Both the position numbers and the translations under genes were made by a program. From IMG/VR virus record IMGVR_UViG_3300037264_002532, positions 1 through 42,026 of that record: 42,026 nt of DNA; one strand, written 5' to 3'. The stretch comes from a virus. Under the pieces are notes generated by a model that saw only the letters and a program-made list of their open reading frames with translations, was not told the origin of the DNA and ran no database searches. This document shows positions 1-7,918 of this stretch, in pieces; within the stretch, counting starts at the first letter, position 1; every line of letters starts with the position of its first letter.

Positions 1-139
1 GGAAGAAGTTGTGCATCATATTAATAAAATTAAAACTGATAACAGAATAGAAAATCTTAAACTCTGTATTAACAGAGCAGAACATATCAAACTTCATAAT
101 TTTCTTAAAACTCAACACCAACCCTAATAATATTTTCAT
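1..139 (-). pseudogene. 5' start of a phage gene interrupted by the HNH cassette
   Basis: Just downstream of the tail protein at 166-1014 there is a strong ribosome site (AAAAAGGAG) followed by ATG at 139 and codons for MKILLGLVLSF, which looks like the beginning of a signal peptide. The frame then continues as the antisense of the HNH coding sequence, so the protein-like part is only about 11-12 codons. The rest of the gene, if it survives, should lie beyond the left edge on the other side of the cassette. Inferred, not proven. Confidence 0.45.
2..127 (+). CDS. HNH homing endonuclease, 3' end only
   Basis: An open frame enters from the left edge and stops at 125-127. It encodes about 41 residues with [18 protein letters not shown], the His-His-Asn core of the HNH_3-type phage endonucleases and nearly identical to the same segment of the HNH protein at 31192-31860. 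The promoter and leader lie outside the window. It is in plus orientation while surrounding phage genes are minus, as for two other cassettes here. Its final codons run antisense across the first codons of a phage gene that starts at 139. Probably a fourth copy of the same cassette family; family assignment is firm, function as a mobile nuclease is inferred from the family. Confidence 0.85.
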   Translation, partial: EEVVHHINKIKTDNRIENLKLCINRAEHIKLHNFLKTQHQP

Positions 140-165
140 AATTTACTCCTTTTTATAAAGACAAT

Positions 166-1014
166 TTACCATTCCACTAATACTGCGCCTGCTGTTCCAG
201 CTCCGCCATTATTACTGTTTTCTCCACCTGCGCCACCTGCGCCATATCCAGAACCATTACCACCAACATCATTCAAAACATCAAGCCCGCCAACTCCCAT
301 TATGCCACTACCGCCACAACCAGTATTTAATCCATTTACGCCAACACCAGTTGCTGGACGAGTTTTTTCTATTGCTGTAGCTCCGCTAATTCCGCCAACT
401 CCACCTGCGCCACCTGCGCCACCATAAACAGTCAAAGTATCAAATACAGTATTACCACCGTCTCCACCAGCGGCAACAGTTCCGGCCGTTCCTGCCGCAC
501 CAATAGTAACTGTGTAATTATTAGTAGGCACAGTTGTATAAGGTTTTTTTACAAAACCCCCACCTGAGCCTCCACCTGCTCCTGCTACTGCCTTTTGACC
601 ACCACCTCCGCCACCAACCATAGTTAAAAAAACAGTCGTTACCCCAGCAGGAGCAGTAAAAGTGCCATCAGCAGTAAAGAGTTGTTTATGACCATAAGTC
701 GTTCCACTAATTGATATCCCTAAAGTTTCATTTCCACCATCGGTATTTTCAGTTAAAGTTATTCCTGTCCCAGCTACTAATTTTCCATTCAAATATCCTG
801 CGGTAGTATCGTTAGATGAAACTTTTGCTTTAATATCAGTATCAGTATCAGTTATTTTTTTAATACCTTTGTGCAGTTTTCTTAATTCTTCATTTAACGA
901 CACTACATCTTCTTTATAATCTTCTCCTGTAAGAATATTCTGGCCTTGAGTTTCCGCGGCGTAAGAAGTAAAAGTTAGGCTTAAAAATAGCAACAAGAAT
1001 AAAAGTTTTTTCAT
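166..1014 (-). CDS. Glycine-rich tail protein with signal peptide
   Basis: 282 residues. Residues 1-19 form a Sec-type signal peptide (MKKLLFLLLFLSLTFTSYAA). A helical or coiled segment follows (about 40-65), then a beta-rich part, then from about residue 110 a glycine-rich domain opening with FTAPAGVTTVFLTMVGGGGGG, the signature of the phage glycine-rich tail domain (Gly_rich_2 type) found in tail fibres and receptor-binding tips. It follows the nozzle-like gene at 1025 with an 11-bp gap, which fits a distal tail component. A signal peptide on a virion protein is unusual and recurs in this genome. Role in host recognition is inferred from domain type. Confidence 0.7.
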   Translation of the reverse strand: MKKLLFLLLFLSLTFTSYAAETQGQNILTGEDYKEDVVSLNEELRKLHKGIKKITDTDTDIKAKVSSNDTTAGYLNGKLVAGTGITLTENTDGGNETLGISISGTTYGHKQLFTADGTFTAPAGVTTVFLTMVGGGGGGQKAVAGAGGGSGGGFVKKPYTTVPTNNYTVTIGAAGTAGTVAAGGDGGNTVFDTLTVYGGAGGAGGVGGISGATAIEKTRPATGVGVNGLNTGCGGSGIMGVGGLDVLNDVGGNGSGYGAGGAGGENSNNGGAGTAGAVLVEW

Positions 1015-1024
1015 AAATTAAACC

Positions 1025-3391
1025 TTATATTAAAGGCTCCCCGTCTACGCTGAGCAAAATTTTATCAATGCTTAAAGAATACAAATCGCTATTTGTAATG
1101 TTCACCCGAAGCAATTCTCCTGATAATCCTCCACCTGTAAAATAGTCAGCATAATAATAAGGATATTCTGCCAAATTAATACTGAAAGTATCCGTTACTT
1201 CTTCAAATTTATTTGTTGTATTGTTAAAGTCTAACATAGTAAAAACATAAGTAAGAGTTCCCGAGCTTCCCGAGTGCAATGATGTAAATTTTCTGAGTGT
1301 TTTTCTGTATCCCGGAACGTCAAGATTTAACCATCCAGACCTCCACCTAAATGGAATAGATGTTTCAGAAGTGGAAGCTTCTTTAAAATAGGTTAATTTT
1401 ACTGTAAAATTTCCAACATTGTAAACTGTCGGTGAATGAGCGTAAGCGTCAGTAGTTAAGGAAATTCTATATTGCATCCAAACACCGGCAGTCAAGGCTG
1501 ATATATCGCTTCCTGTCGGGTCAGAATATTCCGCAGACCAGGCTGCTCCCGCCAATCCTGCTTCAGTTGATGCGCTTCTAATGGCAAAAGTAACATCATC
1601 TCCGCTTGACAACAGTCTCTCATTCCAGTATATCTTATCATACCCGCCAACAGCGGCCAAAGCGCCTGTATTCAAGGCTTGAGAGATATAACTTCCTGTC
1701 AATGAACCCCTGTCTATTGTTCCGGTTAAATCATTAATAATACCAGCCAAACTGTTTATTGTCTCTGTTCTGGCTATTTCTATCTCTGGATTATTGGCAT
1801 CTCCACCTACGGTTGTCGGAATATATCTTGCGTTAGTAAATGTTCCTGCAAAGTCAGAATGTTTATTATGCCTTATTTCGTTAATCTGTGATTTATGAGA
1901 ATAAACTTTTCCGTCCGTGGATGAACCGGAATAAAGAATATCCCAATCTGTGCCAGAGTTAAATGTAGTAAAACAATTTGCGCTAAAAGTATCTATCTCA
2001 TAAGCATTGGCCAGTAAATCAAATATAAGTATCCTATTATTGGTGGAAACAGATGTTTTTTTGGAAGGATAAGCAAGTAGATATTGGCTTTTATAATATT
2101 GCCCCCAGCAATAACCTAAATTAGACTCTAATATGTCATTAATTTCAGGAGTTACTACTTCAGAGATTAACTGCGAATTTTGCCCGTCAAATTTATATAT
2201 TCCGTCGCTTCCCAGATAAAATATCCCTAATGGAGTTTCCTGCGCTGAATACATTGCTTTACAACCGATATTAGAGAATGGGTCAGATACTTCCCAATCT
2301 GATGAAGGAGTTGCTCCGTCAGTAAAGAATTTCTGGATAGAGTTTTCTTTACCGATAGTCAACAATCCCTTTTGGTGTTTAATAAAAGTAATCTGGTCTC
2401 CGTCATCAGGACGGATATCCCAATAGTAATCTGTAGAGATGAAGTAATCTTTGTTACCATCATCACTGTAATAAAGCCGGCTGGGCGCTGGAGTGCTTGG
2501 GTCATTTGCCAAAAATAAACGGTTATAATGGATAAGGCAAAGTTTACCTTTAGGCGGAGTTGCTGAGAAAACCGTAGTGCCATTAACAGTTGGATAAGCA
2601 GCCCCTGAAGCTGTCGTATCATTATCTAATAATGTTGTAGTGGAATTGTCGGCTATTGTCCCGTTTGATAATAACTTCCAGACTCCTGCTTCTACTCTAT
2701 AAACTTTTCTTCCGGTTACAGATTCTCCACCATAAGTATCCGGGCCTATGGGTATCATTGAAAGAGAAACTTTCTTACTTGAAGGAGAAACAGAATTTGA
2801 GGCAACATTAAAAATTACTTCATAAGAAGTAGTATAAAAACTAACTTTGTAAGTGTAAGTTCCACTAGGGTTTCCTACTGTTGCTGAAACAGTAGCGAGG
2901 CAAGTCCCTAAGTAAGTAGCGGAAGCGGAAGTCCCGTCATATTTAACCGGTTGATTATAACCATCGGTTCCTATCGCAACATTATTCCAAGTAAGCCATT
3001 GCCAACGATAATTGCCAGTAGTTAAAGCAAGTATGGGAGTAAATACTCCTGTAGTATCAACTCCTGTTTCTATTTCGTCTCCATGAACAGCAATTAAAAC
3101 TTTTGTCCCATTATTAAGATAGAGGCGGTGCATACCGGTAATAGGTTCGGACGCATCAGCAGTGCCATAAGTTAATATCTGGTCTCTTTTAGAAATAGAA
3201 CCAAGTTTTATATTAAATCTTAAATTTTCGCAGATATCGCCTTGTTTACTTGGAAGGGAATAAGGAGAAATTTTTGTATTTAATCCTCCAGAAAAATCTG
3301 ATATGGAATATATTTTATTTTTGAAAGGATTATCTTGAGCGTATAATAATGCGGGAAGAAAGAATAAAAGAAATAATAGTTTTTTTATCAT
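1025..3391 (-). CDS. Putative tail nozzle / beta-propeller virion protein with signal peptide
   Basis: 788 residues, starting with a clear signal peptide (MIKKLLFLLFFLPALLYAQ). After it comes FSGGLNTKISPYSLPSKQGD followed by N-rich and KRDQ segments. This GGLN...P..L..G....N......G...KR pattern is typical of long beta-rich phage tail proteins placed after the head-tail adaptor, such as T7 gp12-like nozzles. The body is rich in short beta repeats with many G, W and Y residues. The gene overlaps the adaptor gene at 3388 by 4 bp. Size and order adaptor-nozzle-fibre support a podovirus tail hub. The family is inferred from pattern and position, so structural comparison could place it elsewhere among tail proteins. 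Confidence 0.6.
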   Translation of the reverse strand: MIKKLLFLLFFLPALLYAQDNPFKNKIYSISDFSGGLNTKISPYSLPSKQGDICENLRFNIKLGSISKRDQILTYGTADASEPITGMHRLYLNNGTKVLIAVHGDEIETGVDTTGVFTPILALTTGNYRWQWLTWNNVAIGTDGYNQPVKYDGTSASATYLGTCLATVSATVGNPSGTYTYKVSFYTTSYEVIFNVASNSVSPSSKKVSLSMIPIGPDTYGGESVTGRKVYRVEAGVWKLLSNGTIADNSTTTLLDNDTTASGAAYPTVNGTTVFSATPPKGKLCLIHYNRLFLANDPSTPAPSRLYYSDDGNKDYFISTDYYWDIRPDDGDQITFIKHQKGLLTIGKENSIQKFFTDGATPSSDWEVSDPFSNIGCKAMYSAQETPLGIFYLGSDGIYKFDGQNSQLISEVVTPEINDILESNLGYCWGQYYKSQYLLAYPSKKTSVSTNNRILIFDLLANAYEIDTFSANCFTTFNSGTDWDILYSGSSTDGKVYSHKSQINEIRHNKHSDFAGTFTNARYIPTTVGGDANNPEIEIARTETINSLAGIINDLTGTIDRGSLTGSYISQALNTGALAAVGGYDKIYWNERLLSSGDDVTFAIRSASTEAGLAGAAWSAEYSDPTGSDISALTAGVWMQYRISLTTDAYAHSPTVYNVGNFTVKLTYFKEASTSETSIPFRWRSGWLNLDVPGYRKTLRKFTSLHSGSSGTLTYVFTMLDFNNTTNKFEEVTDTFSINLAEYPYYYADYFTGGGLSGELLRVNITNSDLYSLSIDKILLSVDGEPLI

Positions 3392-4074
3392 CTCGAACTT
3401 GAAGGATTATGATATAAATTAGCCACTGGTTGCATACGAATAGTAGCGGATTTGCCACCGCTTAACTGAGTTTTCATCCACTGTGCATATGTAGAAAATT
3501 CTTTCTGAGCAATTTGTCCTTCTCCAGGTTTTCCTACTTTTGCTTTGGCTTTCCATTGCAAGAATTTTACTATCCCATAATGAAAAGGTTCTAAATATTG
3601 TAGCCCATTATACGGAGTAGAATCATCGCCTGTAAAATCATCACTGACTAAAACTACATAAACTCTTATTTCTAAATCTGCTGTTAATACAGGGTAATCA
3701 AAGTAAAGATATTTTCCTCGACGGTAATACTTCTCTGGAGTTCCTGCGCTTCTTTCTCGCCAAGTAGAATCTTCTGCGTCAAGCTCTGCAATAGTAGTTT
3801 TTATTAAAGGTTCATCATCAAAAGATACTCCACCAAAAGTTTCGTCTATATCGTAAAATTTAGGTATCTGCGAAGTTAAATCATATCTTGTGCTATAAAC
3901 AGAAGTAGTTGCAACGGAATTAAAAGCAACATCCCCAACTATGCAACGGGTAATAGCACAGATTTCCTTATCACCTTGTTTAGCCCAAACCTTTAAAAGA
4001 ACATTGCTAATTGCACGTTCTGTAATTTCTGAATTTTCAGCTCTAAGAATATCTAAAATTTCTGTTAATGTCAT
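3388..4074 (-). CDS. Head-tail adaptor (gp11/gp4-like)
   Basis: 228 residues. The N-terminal part is helical; the middle contains GTPEKYYRRGKYLYFDYPV and IRVYVVLVSDDF, the beta strand arrangement common in podovirus head-to-tail connector or tail-tube A proteins, where a GTP.YY...G..L...P block is typical. The C-terminal part is again helical (FLQWKAKAKVGKPGEGQIAQKEFSTY). It lies between capsid-region genes and the nozzle candidate, and overlaps the preceding gene by one base and the following gene by 4 bp. Called as the protein joining the portal to the tail, on sequence pattern and gene order. Confidence 0.6.
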   Translation of the reverse strand: MTLTEILDILRAENSEITERAISNVLLKVWAKQGDKEICAITRCIVGDVAFNSVATTSVYSTRYDLTSQIPKFYDIDETFGGVSFDDEPLIKTTIAELDAEDSTWRERSAGTPEKYYRRGKYLYFDYPVLTADLEIRVYVVLVSDDFTGDDSTPYNGLQYLEPFHYGIVKFLQWKAKAKVGKPGEGQIAQKEFSTYAQWMKTQLSGGKSATIRMQPVANLYHNPSSSR

Positions 4075-4418
4075 TAGGATTTCTCCATAGTTTTAATCGT
4101 GCAATAAACTATTCCTGTTAAATTTGCGTTAGTGCATTGAATTTTTACTTCATCTCCTGCTTCATTATCACAAGATCCTTGCGGCCTGAATACAAAATCC
4201 TGTTCACCGATTAAATCCGCGCTTTTAAGAACGTGGTCATAATTTGCTCCGTTCACGGAATCTCTGGTTATGGTTATTGTTTCTGTAATAGCTACAGAGG
4301 CATGTATAATTACTTCTGATAACTTAAACTTTCTTCCGATAGAAGTCGTATAGGAAAGCGACCCTATTGATAAATCCTGGCTTGTAGTTATATCTGGTTT
4401 TGTAAAATCTTTAGGCAT
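4074..4418 (-). CDS. Small beta-rich virion-region protein
   Basis: 114 residues, no family recognised. It has no signal peptide, unlike its neighbours, and is composed of alternating hydrophobic and T/S/N residues typical of a small beta sandwich. It sits between an exported protein and the head-tail adaptor in the head/tail operon, so a minor virion or decoration role is possible but only by position. Confidence 0.6.
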   Translation of the reverse strand: MPKDFTKPDITTSQDLSIGSLSYTTSIGRKFKLSEVIIHASVAITETITITRDSVNGANYDHVLKSADLIGEQDFVFRPQGSCDNEAGDEVKIQCTNANLTGIVYCTIKTMEKS

Positions 4419-4420
4419 AT

Positions 4421-4819
4421 TTACCTCGTATATTCTATCGTTACAACTGATTTTGCGCTTTGCACTATCGCTAATCCATTTGATAAATGTTTAGGATAAG
4501 GGAATACTCTGTCATTGGAACTATTAGCTACTGACTCACATTCGCCTTTCATATTGGCATTGGTTATTTGCGCGGCGGCAGTAGCGTCATATACAGCCAC
4601 TCCTGAAGCTGTTCCGCTTTCTGAGAAAGGAGCTACCGCGATACTTAATATTTTATGTATTCCAGGGATAACCGTTGATGTTGATACATAAGTGGTTAAT
4701 GAAGTAACGCTTGAATTAACGCTGGTATAAGTATCGCAAAGTGTCGTTACACTCGCCTGAGCAAAAGTAATAATTGAAAATAAAACCCCTAAAACTAAAA
4801 TACTGATTTTTTTAAACAT
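4421..4819 (-). CDS. Exported virion-region protein, paralogue A
   Basis: 132 residues from ATG 4819, chosen because AAGGAGG lies 9 nt upstream. Residues 1-21 look like a Sec signal peptide (MFKKISILVLGVLFSIITFA). The mature part is Thr/Ser/Val-rich and shares its layout with the protein at 5776-6186: VIPG....IL, then an A-rich DxxAAA block, then GE, then YP.....G..V.Q, and a final V.IEY strand. The two flank the Wzy-like membrane gene. Function unknown; it may be a periplasmic protein or a decoration protein. Confidence 0.65.
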   Translation of the reverse strand: MFKKISILVLGVLFSIITFAQASVTTLCDTYTSVNSSVTSLTTYVSTSTVIPGIHKILSIAVAPFSESGTASGVAVYDATAAAQITNANMKGECESVANSSNDRVFPYPKHLSNGLAIVQSAKSVVTIEYTR

Positions 4820-5798
4820 ACCCAAATTCCTCCTTTTTGTAACTGCTTACAATAAATAATCCCGTTAAAAATATATACGTAACCGCCTTATCAACAAAAA
4901 ACATTATGGATTGCACTGACATTATCAAAATCATAGTTATAGCTAATATCAGATGAATGTTTATTTTTATCCTTATCAATGTTAAAAAAGTAAAAATCAG
5001 ACAAAATATTGAAGCTATGATTCCTAATTGCGCGCCTATATTTAAAAAATCGTTATAACGCCAAAGCCATTTCTGCGCTTTTTCAAGGAAAATCATATTA
5101 TTATAATCAAGTGTATGGTTAAATCCGCTTCCTACGAATGGATGTTGAATAATCTGCTTAACTAATCCTTTCATTACCGGTATCTTATAAGCAAATCTTC
5201 CTAATACCGCCGTATAATTTAATCCAAAATAAACCAACCCAGCCCAGAACATCAACATAGAAATCCAGTATCTTTTTTTAATTAAGAAAAAAATAAGCAA
5301 TGCCAAAAATAAAGCCACAAACGGAGTAAAGTGCGAATCTTTTTTAAATTCATAAACCCACGGCATAATCAAAACAGGAAAAAGAAAATATAAAAACTTT
5401 ATGTTAGTGGTATATTTTATTAAGATGTATAAAAACAATATTCCGACGAGAATATAAATAAATCCTTCTGACATAAGATACATATTCTTATATCTAAAAA
5501 CTATGGACTCTTTTGATAATATAAAACTGTGAATAAAGACTCCGATTAATGACCATATAGCAATTAACCCAAGCCAGATATTTTGATAATTTCTCTTAGG
5601 CTTGAATATAAAAGTTAAACATAAAAGTAATAATGTATAGAATACGAAAAATATTTCTTTGATGTAAGTTTCCTGAATGAAATTTATAACTAACATCAAA
5701 CTGATTAGAAAATCGAATAAAGAGGGAGCTGGCTGAAAAAAATCCAGCCAGCTTTCCCTGATTCCTTTCATAAGATTACAAAGGAATTGTGTTTTCAT
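4812..5798 (-). CDS. Wzy_C / O-antigen-ligase-like membrane protein
   Basis: 328 residues with about nine or ten hydrophobic helices. Toward the C-terminus lies a long loop with KGLVKQIIQHPFVGSGFNHT and RYNDFLNIGAQLGIIASIFC. The pattern hP..G.GFN ... N.fLn....lGii is the hallmark of the O-antigen ligase/polymerase (Wzy_C, WaaL) superfamily, which joins or polymerises surface glycans at the outer face of the inner membrane. The family assignment is by motif; the substrate is unknown. The gene sits inside the virion operon and overlaps both neighbours (8 and 23 bp). A second in-frame ATG at 5771 would avoid the overlap with the upstream gene. Possible role: changing the host surface polysaccharide during infection. 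Confidence 0.6.
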   Translation of the reverse strand: MKTQFLCNLMKGIRESWLDFFQPAPSLFDFLISLMLVINFIQETYIKEIFFVFYTLLLLCLTFIFKPKRNYQNIWLGLIAIWSLIGVFIHSFILSKESIVFRYKNMYLMSEGFIYILVGILFLYILIKYTTNIKFLYFLFPVLIMPWVYEFKKDSHFTPFVALFLALLIFFLIKKRYWISMLMFWAGLVYFGLNYTAVLGRFAYKIPVMKGLVKQIIQHPFVGSGFNHTLDYNNMIFLEKAQKWLWRYNDFLNIGAQLGIIASIFCLIFTFLTLIRIKINIHLILAITMILIMSVQSIMFFVDKAVTYIFLTGLFIVSSYKKEEFGYV

Positions 5799-6186
5799 AA
5801 TAAATATTTACTACTGTCCCTGTTCCTTGCCCGACAACTATGCCCGCAGTAACATCAATCGGACGAGGATACCACTTTTCGATAGAAGTAGTATTGGCGC
5901 AGACAAGTTCTCCAAATTGATTGCTTGTGCTAAGAGAAGCAGCCGCGGCAACATCGTGAATAGATGCGGCTGTTGAACCAGCGGAAGTTACAGTCGGGCC
6001 CATATCCCAACCTAATATCCTTGATTTACCAGGGACAATGGTTGTTATAGGAACAAGCGTTGCTCCATTACCAGTTGTTTTAACAATGGTATAAACTTTC
6101 ATACTCGATGTATCACTTGCTAAGACAGGCGAGAATATAAACAATGCCAATCCTAACACTAAAAACAAACTTAACAATTTCTTCAT
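5776..6186 (-). CDS. Exported virion-region protein, paralogue B
   Basis: 136 residues, ATG preceded by AGGAGGAAAGTCA. The N-terminal 23 residues are a clear signal peptide ending VLASD. The mature domain matches the protein at 4421-4819 block by block: TTIVPGKSRIL, an A-rich IHDVAAAA block, FGELVC, YPRPIDVTAGIVVGQG and VVNIYYEN. It directly follows the major capsid gene, separated by a short hairpin. An abundant secreted or capsid-associated role is possible; no enzyme motif is seen. Confidence 0.65.
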   Translation of the reverse strand: MKKLLSLFLVLGLALFIFSPVLASDTSSMKVYTIVKTTGNGATLVPITTIVPGKSRILGWDMGPTVTSAGSTAASIHDVAAAASLSTSNQFGELVCANTTSIEKWYPRPIDVTAGIVVGQGTGTVVNIYYENTIPL

Positions 6187-6210
6187 TGACTTTCCTCCTG
6201 TTTTAGTTAA

Positions 6211-6231
6211 TAAAGGCGGATTTCTCCGCCC
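6211..6231 (-). terminator. Hairpin after capsid gene, weak intrinsic terminator
   Basis: On the minus strand GGCGGA-GAAA-TCCGCC forms a perfect 6-bp stem with a tetraloop, followed by TTTATT. It lies 13-33 nt beyond the capsid stop codon. It probably stabilises or partly ends the capsid transcript before the exported paralogue B. Confidence 0.55.
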
Positions 6232-6243
6232 TTACTTGAAAAA

Positions 6244-7164
6244 TCATAATCCTGTGCTTGCAAATCCACATCTCCAATCACTAATCGCAACTAAGAAGTG
6301 CTCCCAACCATCGAAGTAGTATCTTTGTTTAAGATTGTCAATCCAAGAAGCGAATTGAGGTTTCTGCGCCCAAACGAGTTTTAACATTTTTAAACTGGGA
6401 TAAATTATATACCAGGCTGTATCAGATCCACCCATTTTTGCAGAGAGATACTTTGCCTCAACTGGAATATATTTACCAGCATAGAGGTTAATATCTCTAT
6501 TGTCAGTTCCTGGCCTGTCATTTGCTCTTTCGTTTAATACTCTGCCAACTGCACCAGCTAAAGCAGGAGCATAGAGAAGCAAAGGTTTTTCAGTCAAGGT
6601 AATCGGATCGCCGTCCATATCGAAATGGTTATCGGCCATCTGCTTTTCAGCGGCCTCTAATCCATCGTGAGAAAACGGCCCGGACAATAAATTGTCATAG
6701 GTAACTCCTGTTTCCTCTGGATTTTTAGGATGGCTATTGTAGAAAGTGTAATAACCATCAGCTCCAGCAACACTAAATCCTTGATATAACTTAGTAGCAG
6801 TTGCTTTTAATACTGCGGTTTTTCCACCATTACCTAATGCTTCGGCATTGACTATTTTTTTCTTTAATGCCGCAATTTCCATCTGTTCGTTTACTTCGAA
6901 CGAAACATAGAAATATTTGCGGTATTTCTGTTGGGTATTGGTTTTTTCATACCCGATGATGAAGTGGTCTGATCCGGTATCGCTATCTTCATCAACTGTT
7001 TCCCATGCGCCTAACCCAGACATATTATTCGTAATATAATCTTTAGTCGGGTCTTCAATTTCATCAAACGCCACTAAATGAGCTTTGCCCGGTGCGTTAA
7101 ATTTCAGCATCGTAAACTCATCATAAATGGGTGTAAATAAATCGAGCATTTCCGCTTTTGTCAT
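6244..7164 (-). CDS. Major capsid protein (HK97 fold, Mu gpT-like type)
   Basis: 306 residues. The central part has the features of capsid proteins of this type: YTFYNSHPKNPEETGVTYDN, then LLSGPFSHDGLEAAEKQMAD, then a P..LLYAPAL block, NLYAGKYIPVEA, and a WYIIYPSLKML strand near the C-terminus. Length is at the low end for HK97-fold shells. It lies downstream of scaffold and decoration protein genes, the usual order. Its ribosome site is 27 nt upstream with a hairpin in between (see 7170-7196). Confident call. Confidence 0.85.
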   Translation of the reverse strand: MTKAEMLDLFTPIYDEFTMLKFNAPGKAHLVAFDEIEDPTKDYITNNMSGLGAWETVDEDSDTGSDHFIIGYEKTNTQQKYRKYFYVSFEVNEQMEIAALKKKIVNAEALGNGGKTAVLKATATKLYQGFSVAGADGYYTFYNSHPKNPEETGVTYDNLLSGPFSHDGLEAAEKQMADNHFDMDGDPITLTEKPLLLYAPALAGAVGRVLNERANDRPGTDNRDINLYAGKYIPVEAKYLSAKMGGSDTAWYIIYPSLKMLKLVWAQKPQFASWIDNLKQRYYFDGWEHFLVAISDWRCGFASTGL

Positions 7165-7169
7165 CGTTC

Positions 7170-7196
7170 AAAAAATAGGCTTATCGCCTATCCTCC
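7170..7196 (-). promoter_or_regulatory. Hairpin between Shine-Dalgarno and capsid start codon
   Basis: Minus strand order: GGAGG (7196-7192), then ATAGGC-GATAA-GCCTAT stem-loop (7191-7175), then TTTTTT and GAACG, then ATG at 7164. No other ribosome site lies close to the ATG. Folding of the hairpin would bring GGAGG within about 10-12 nt of ATG, as known for T4 gene 38. The stem followed by six T residues could alternatively be a terminator limiting read-through into the capsid gene. Confidence 0.5.
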
Positions 7197-7221
7197 ATTT
7201 TAGTTACAAATTGTTACTTTT

Positions 7222-7683
7222 TTAAGCTTGTGTTGCTATTACTTCAAAATGTCCAATGGCATAACCATAGGTATTTGCCAAAATTGCCTCCGCGGAGATG
7301 TCAATATCATCAATTCTGAAAACTATACCTTCGGTCTCAACATCAGAAATGTCAATATCGTCATTATTCTCAAGATTAACGCATGAACCTATCGCATCTC
7401 TTGTGATCACTGCATTAGCCGCGACTGGAACGGAATATTGAGTTTTGGTGTCAAGAGGATAATACTCAACGTATTTTGTTGAGCTATCTCCTACAACATC
7501 AGCGGCCGCTACTCCCATAAATAAAGCTGTAAAAAGAACTGCCGCATTAGTTAAATAACCGCTTCCGTTATCTTCTATGGCATCGCCTTTGACAATTGTT
7601 ACCGTAGCCGCAAGATTCCTTCTTCTTGCCGGCGGTTCGTTTACGGGTATAAACCCGTTTGCCTGGTATCTTGCTAATTTCAT
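7222..7683 (-). CDS. Capsid decoration/head protein
   Basis: 153 residues, ATG preceded by AAGGAGGGTTATCA. The sequence has TIVKGDAIEDNGSGYLTNA, LFMGVAAADVVG, KYVEYYPLD, then a long acidic beta segment ending with GYAIGHFEV. This pattern, a K-G-D strand, GVAAADV and a Y-P strand, is typical of small phage head decoration proteins encoded just before the capsid gene in the direction of transcription. It probably binds the outside of the shell. Confidence 0.6.
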   Translation of the reverse strand: MKLARYQANGFIPVNEPPARRRNLAATVTIVKGDAIEDNGSGYLTNAAVLFTALFMGVAAADVVGDSSTKYVEYYPLDTKTQYSVPVAANAVITRDAIGSCVNLENNDDIDISDVETEGIVFRIDDIDISAEAILANTYGYAIGHFEVIATQA

Positions 7684-7699
7684 TGATAACCCTCCTTGA

Positions 7700-7918
7700 T
7701 TAACGGCTTGTAATAGTCGTTTGTTCTAATTTCCCTCTTGAACCTGCGTTTTCTTGGCTAAGATTTCTTAAATTTAGCCTTACTTCCGCAGGCACATCAT
7801 TAACATTTCTTTCCCCATGCCCATATCCACACTCAGAGCATACTTTCGGCCTTTTTTTCACAAAAGGAATTTTCCCTTTGCATCTGCCACAAGTATAAAA
7901 TGAATATGGAGTAGGCAT
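7700..7918 (-). CDS. Small zinc-ribbon protein
   Basis: 72 residues with two CxxC pairs, CGRCKGKIPF and CSECGYGHGE, about 18 residues apart, forming a rubredoxin-like zinc ribbon. The remaining C-terminal half is charged and probably flexible. It overlaps the stop of the scaffold gene by TAATG and precedes the decoration protein. Role in head assembly unknown. Confidence 0.7.
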   Translation of the reverse strand: MPTPYSFYTCGRCKGKIPFVKKRPKVCSECGYGHGERNVNDVPAEVRLNLRNLSQENAGSRGKLEQTTITSR

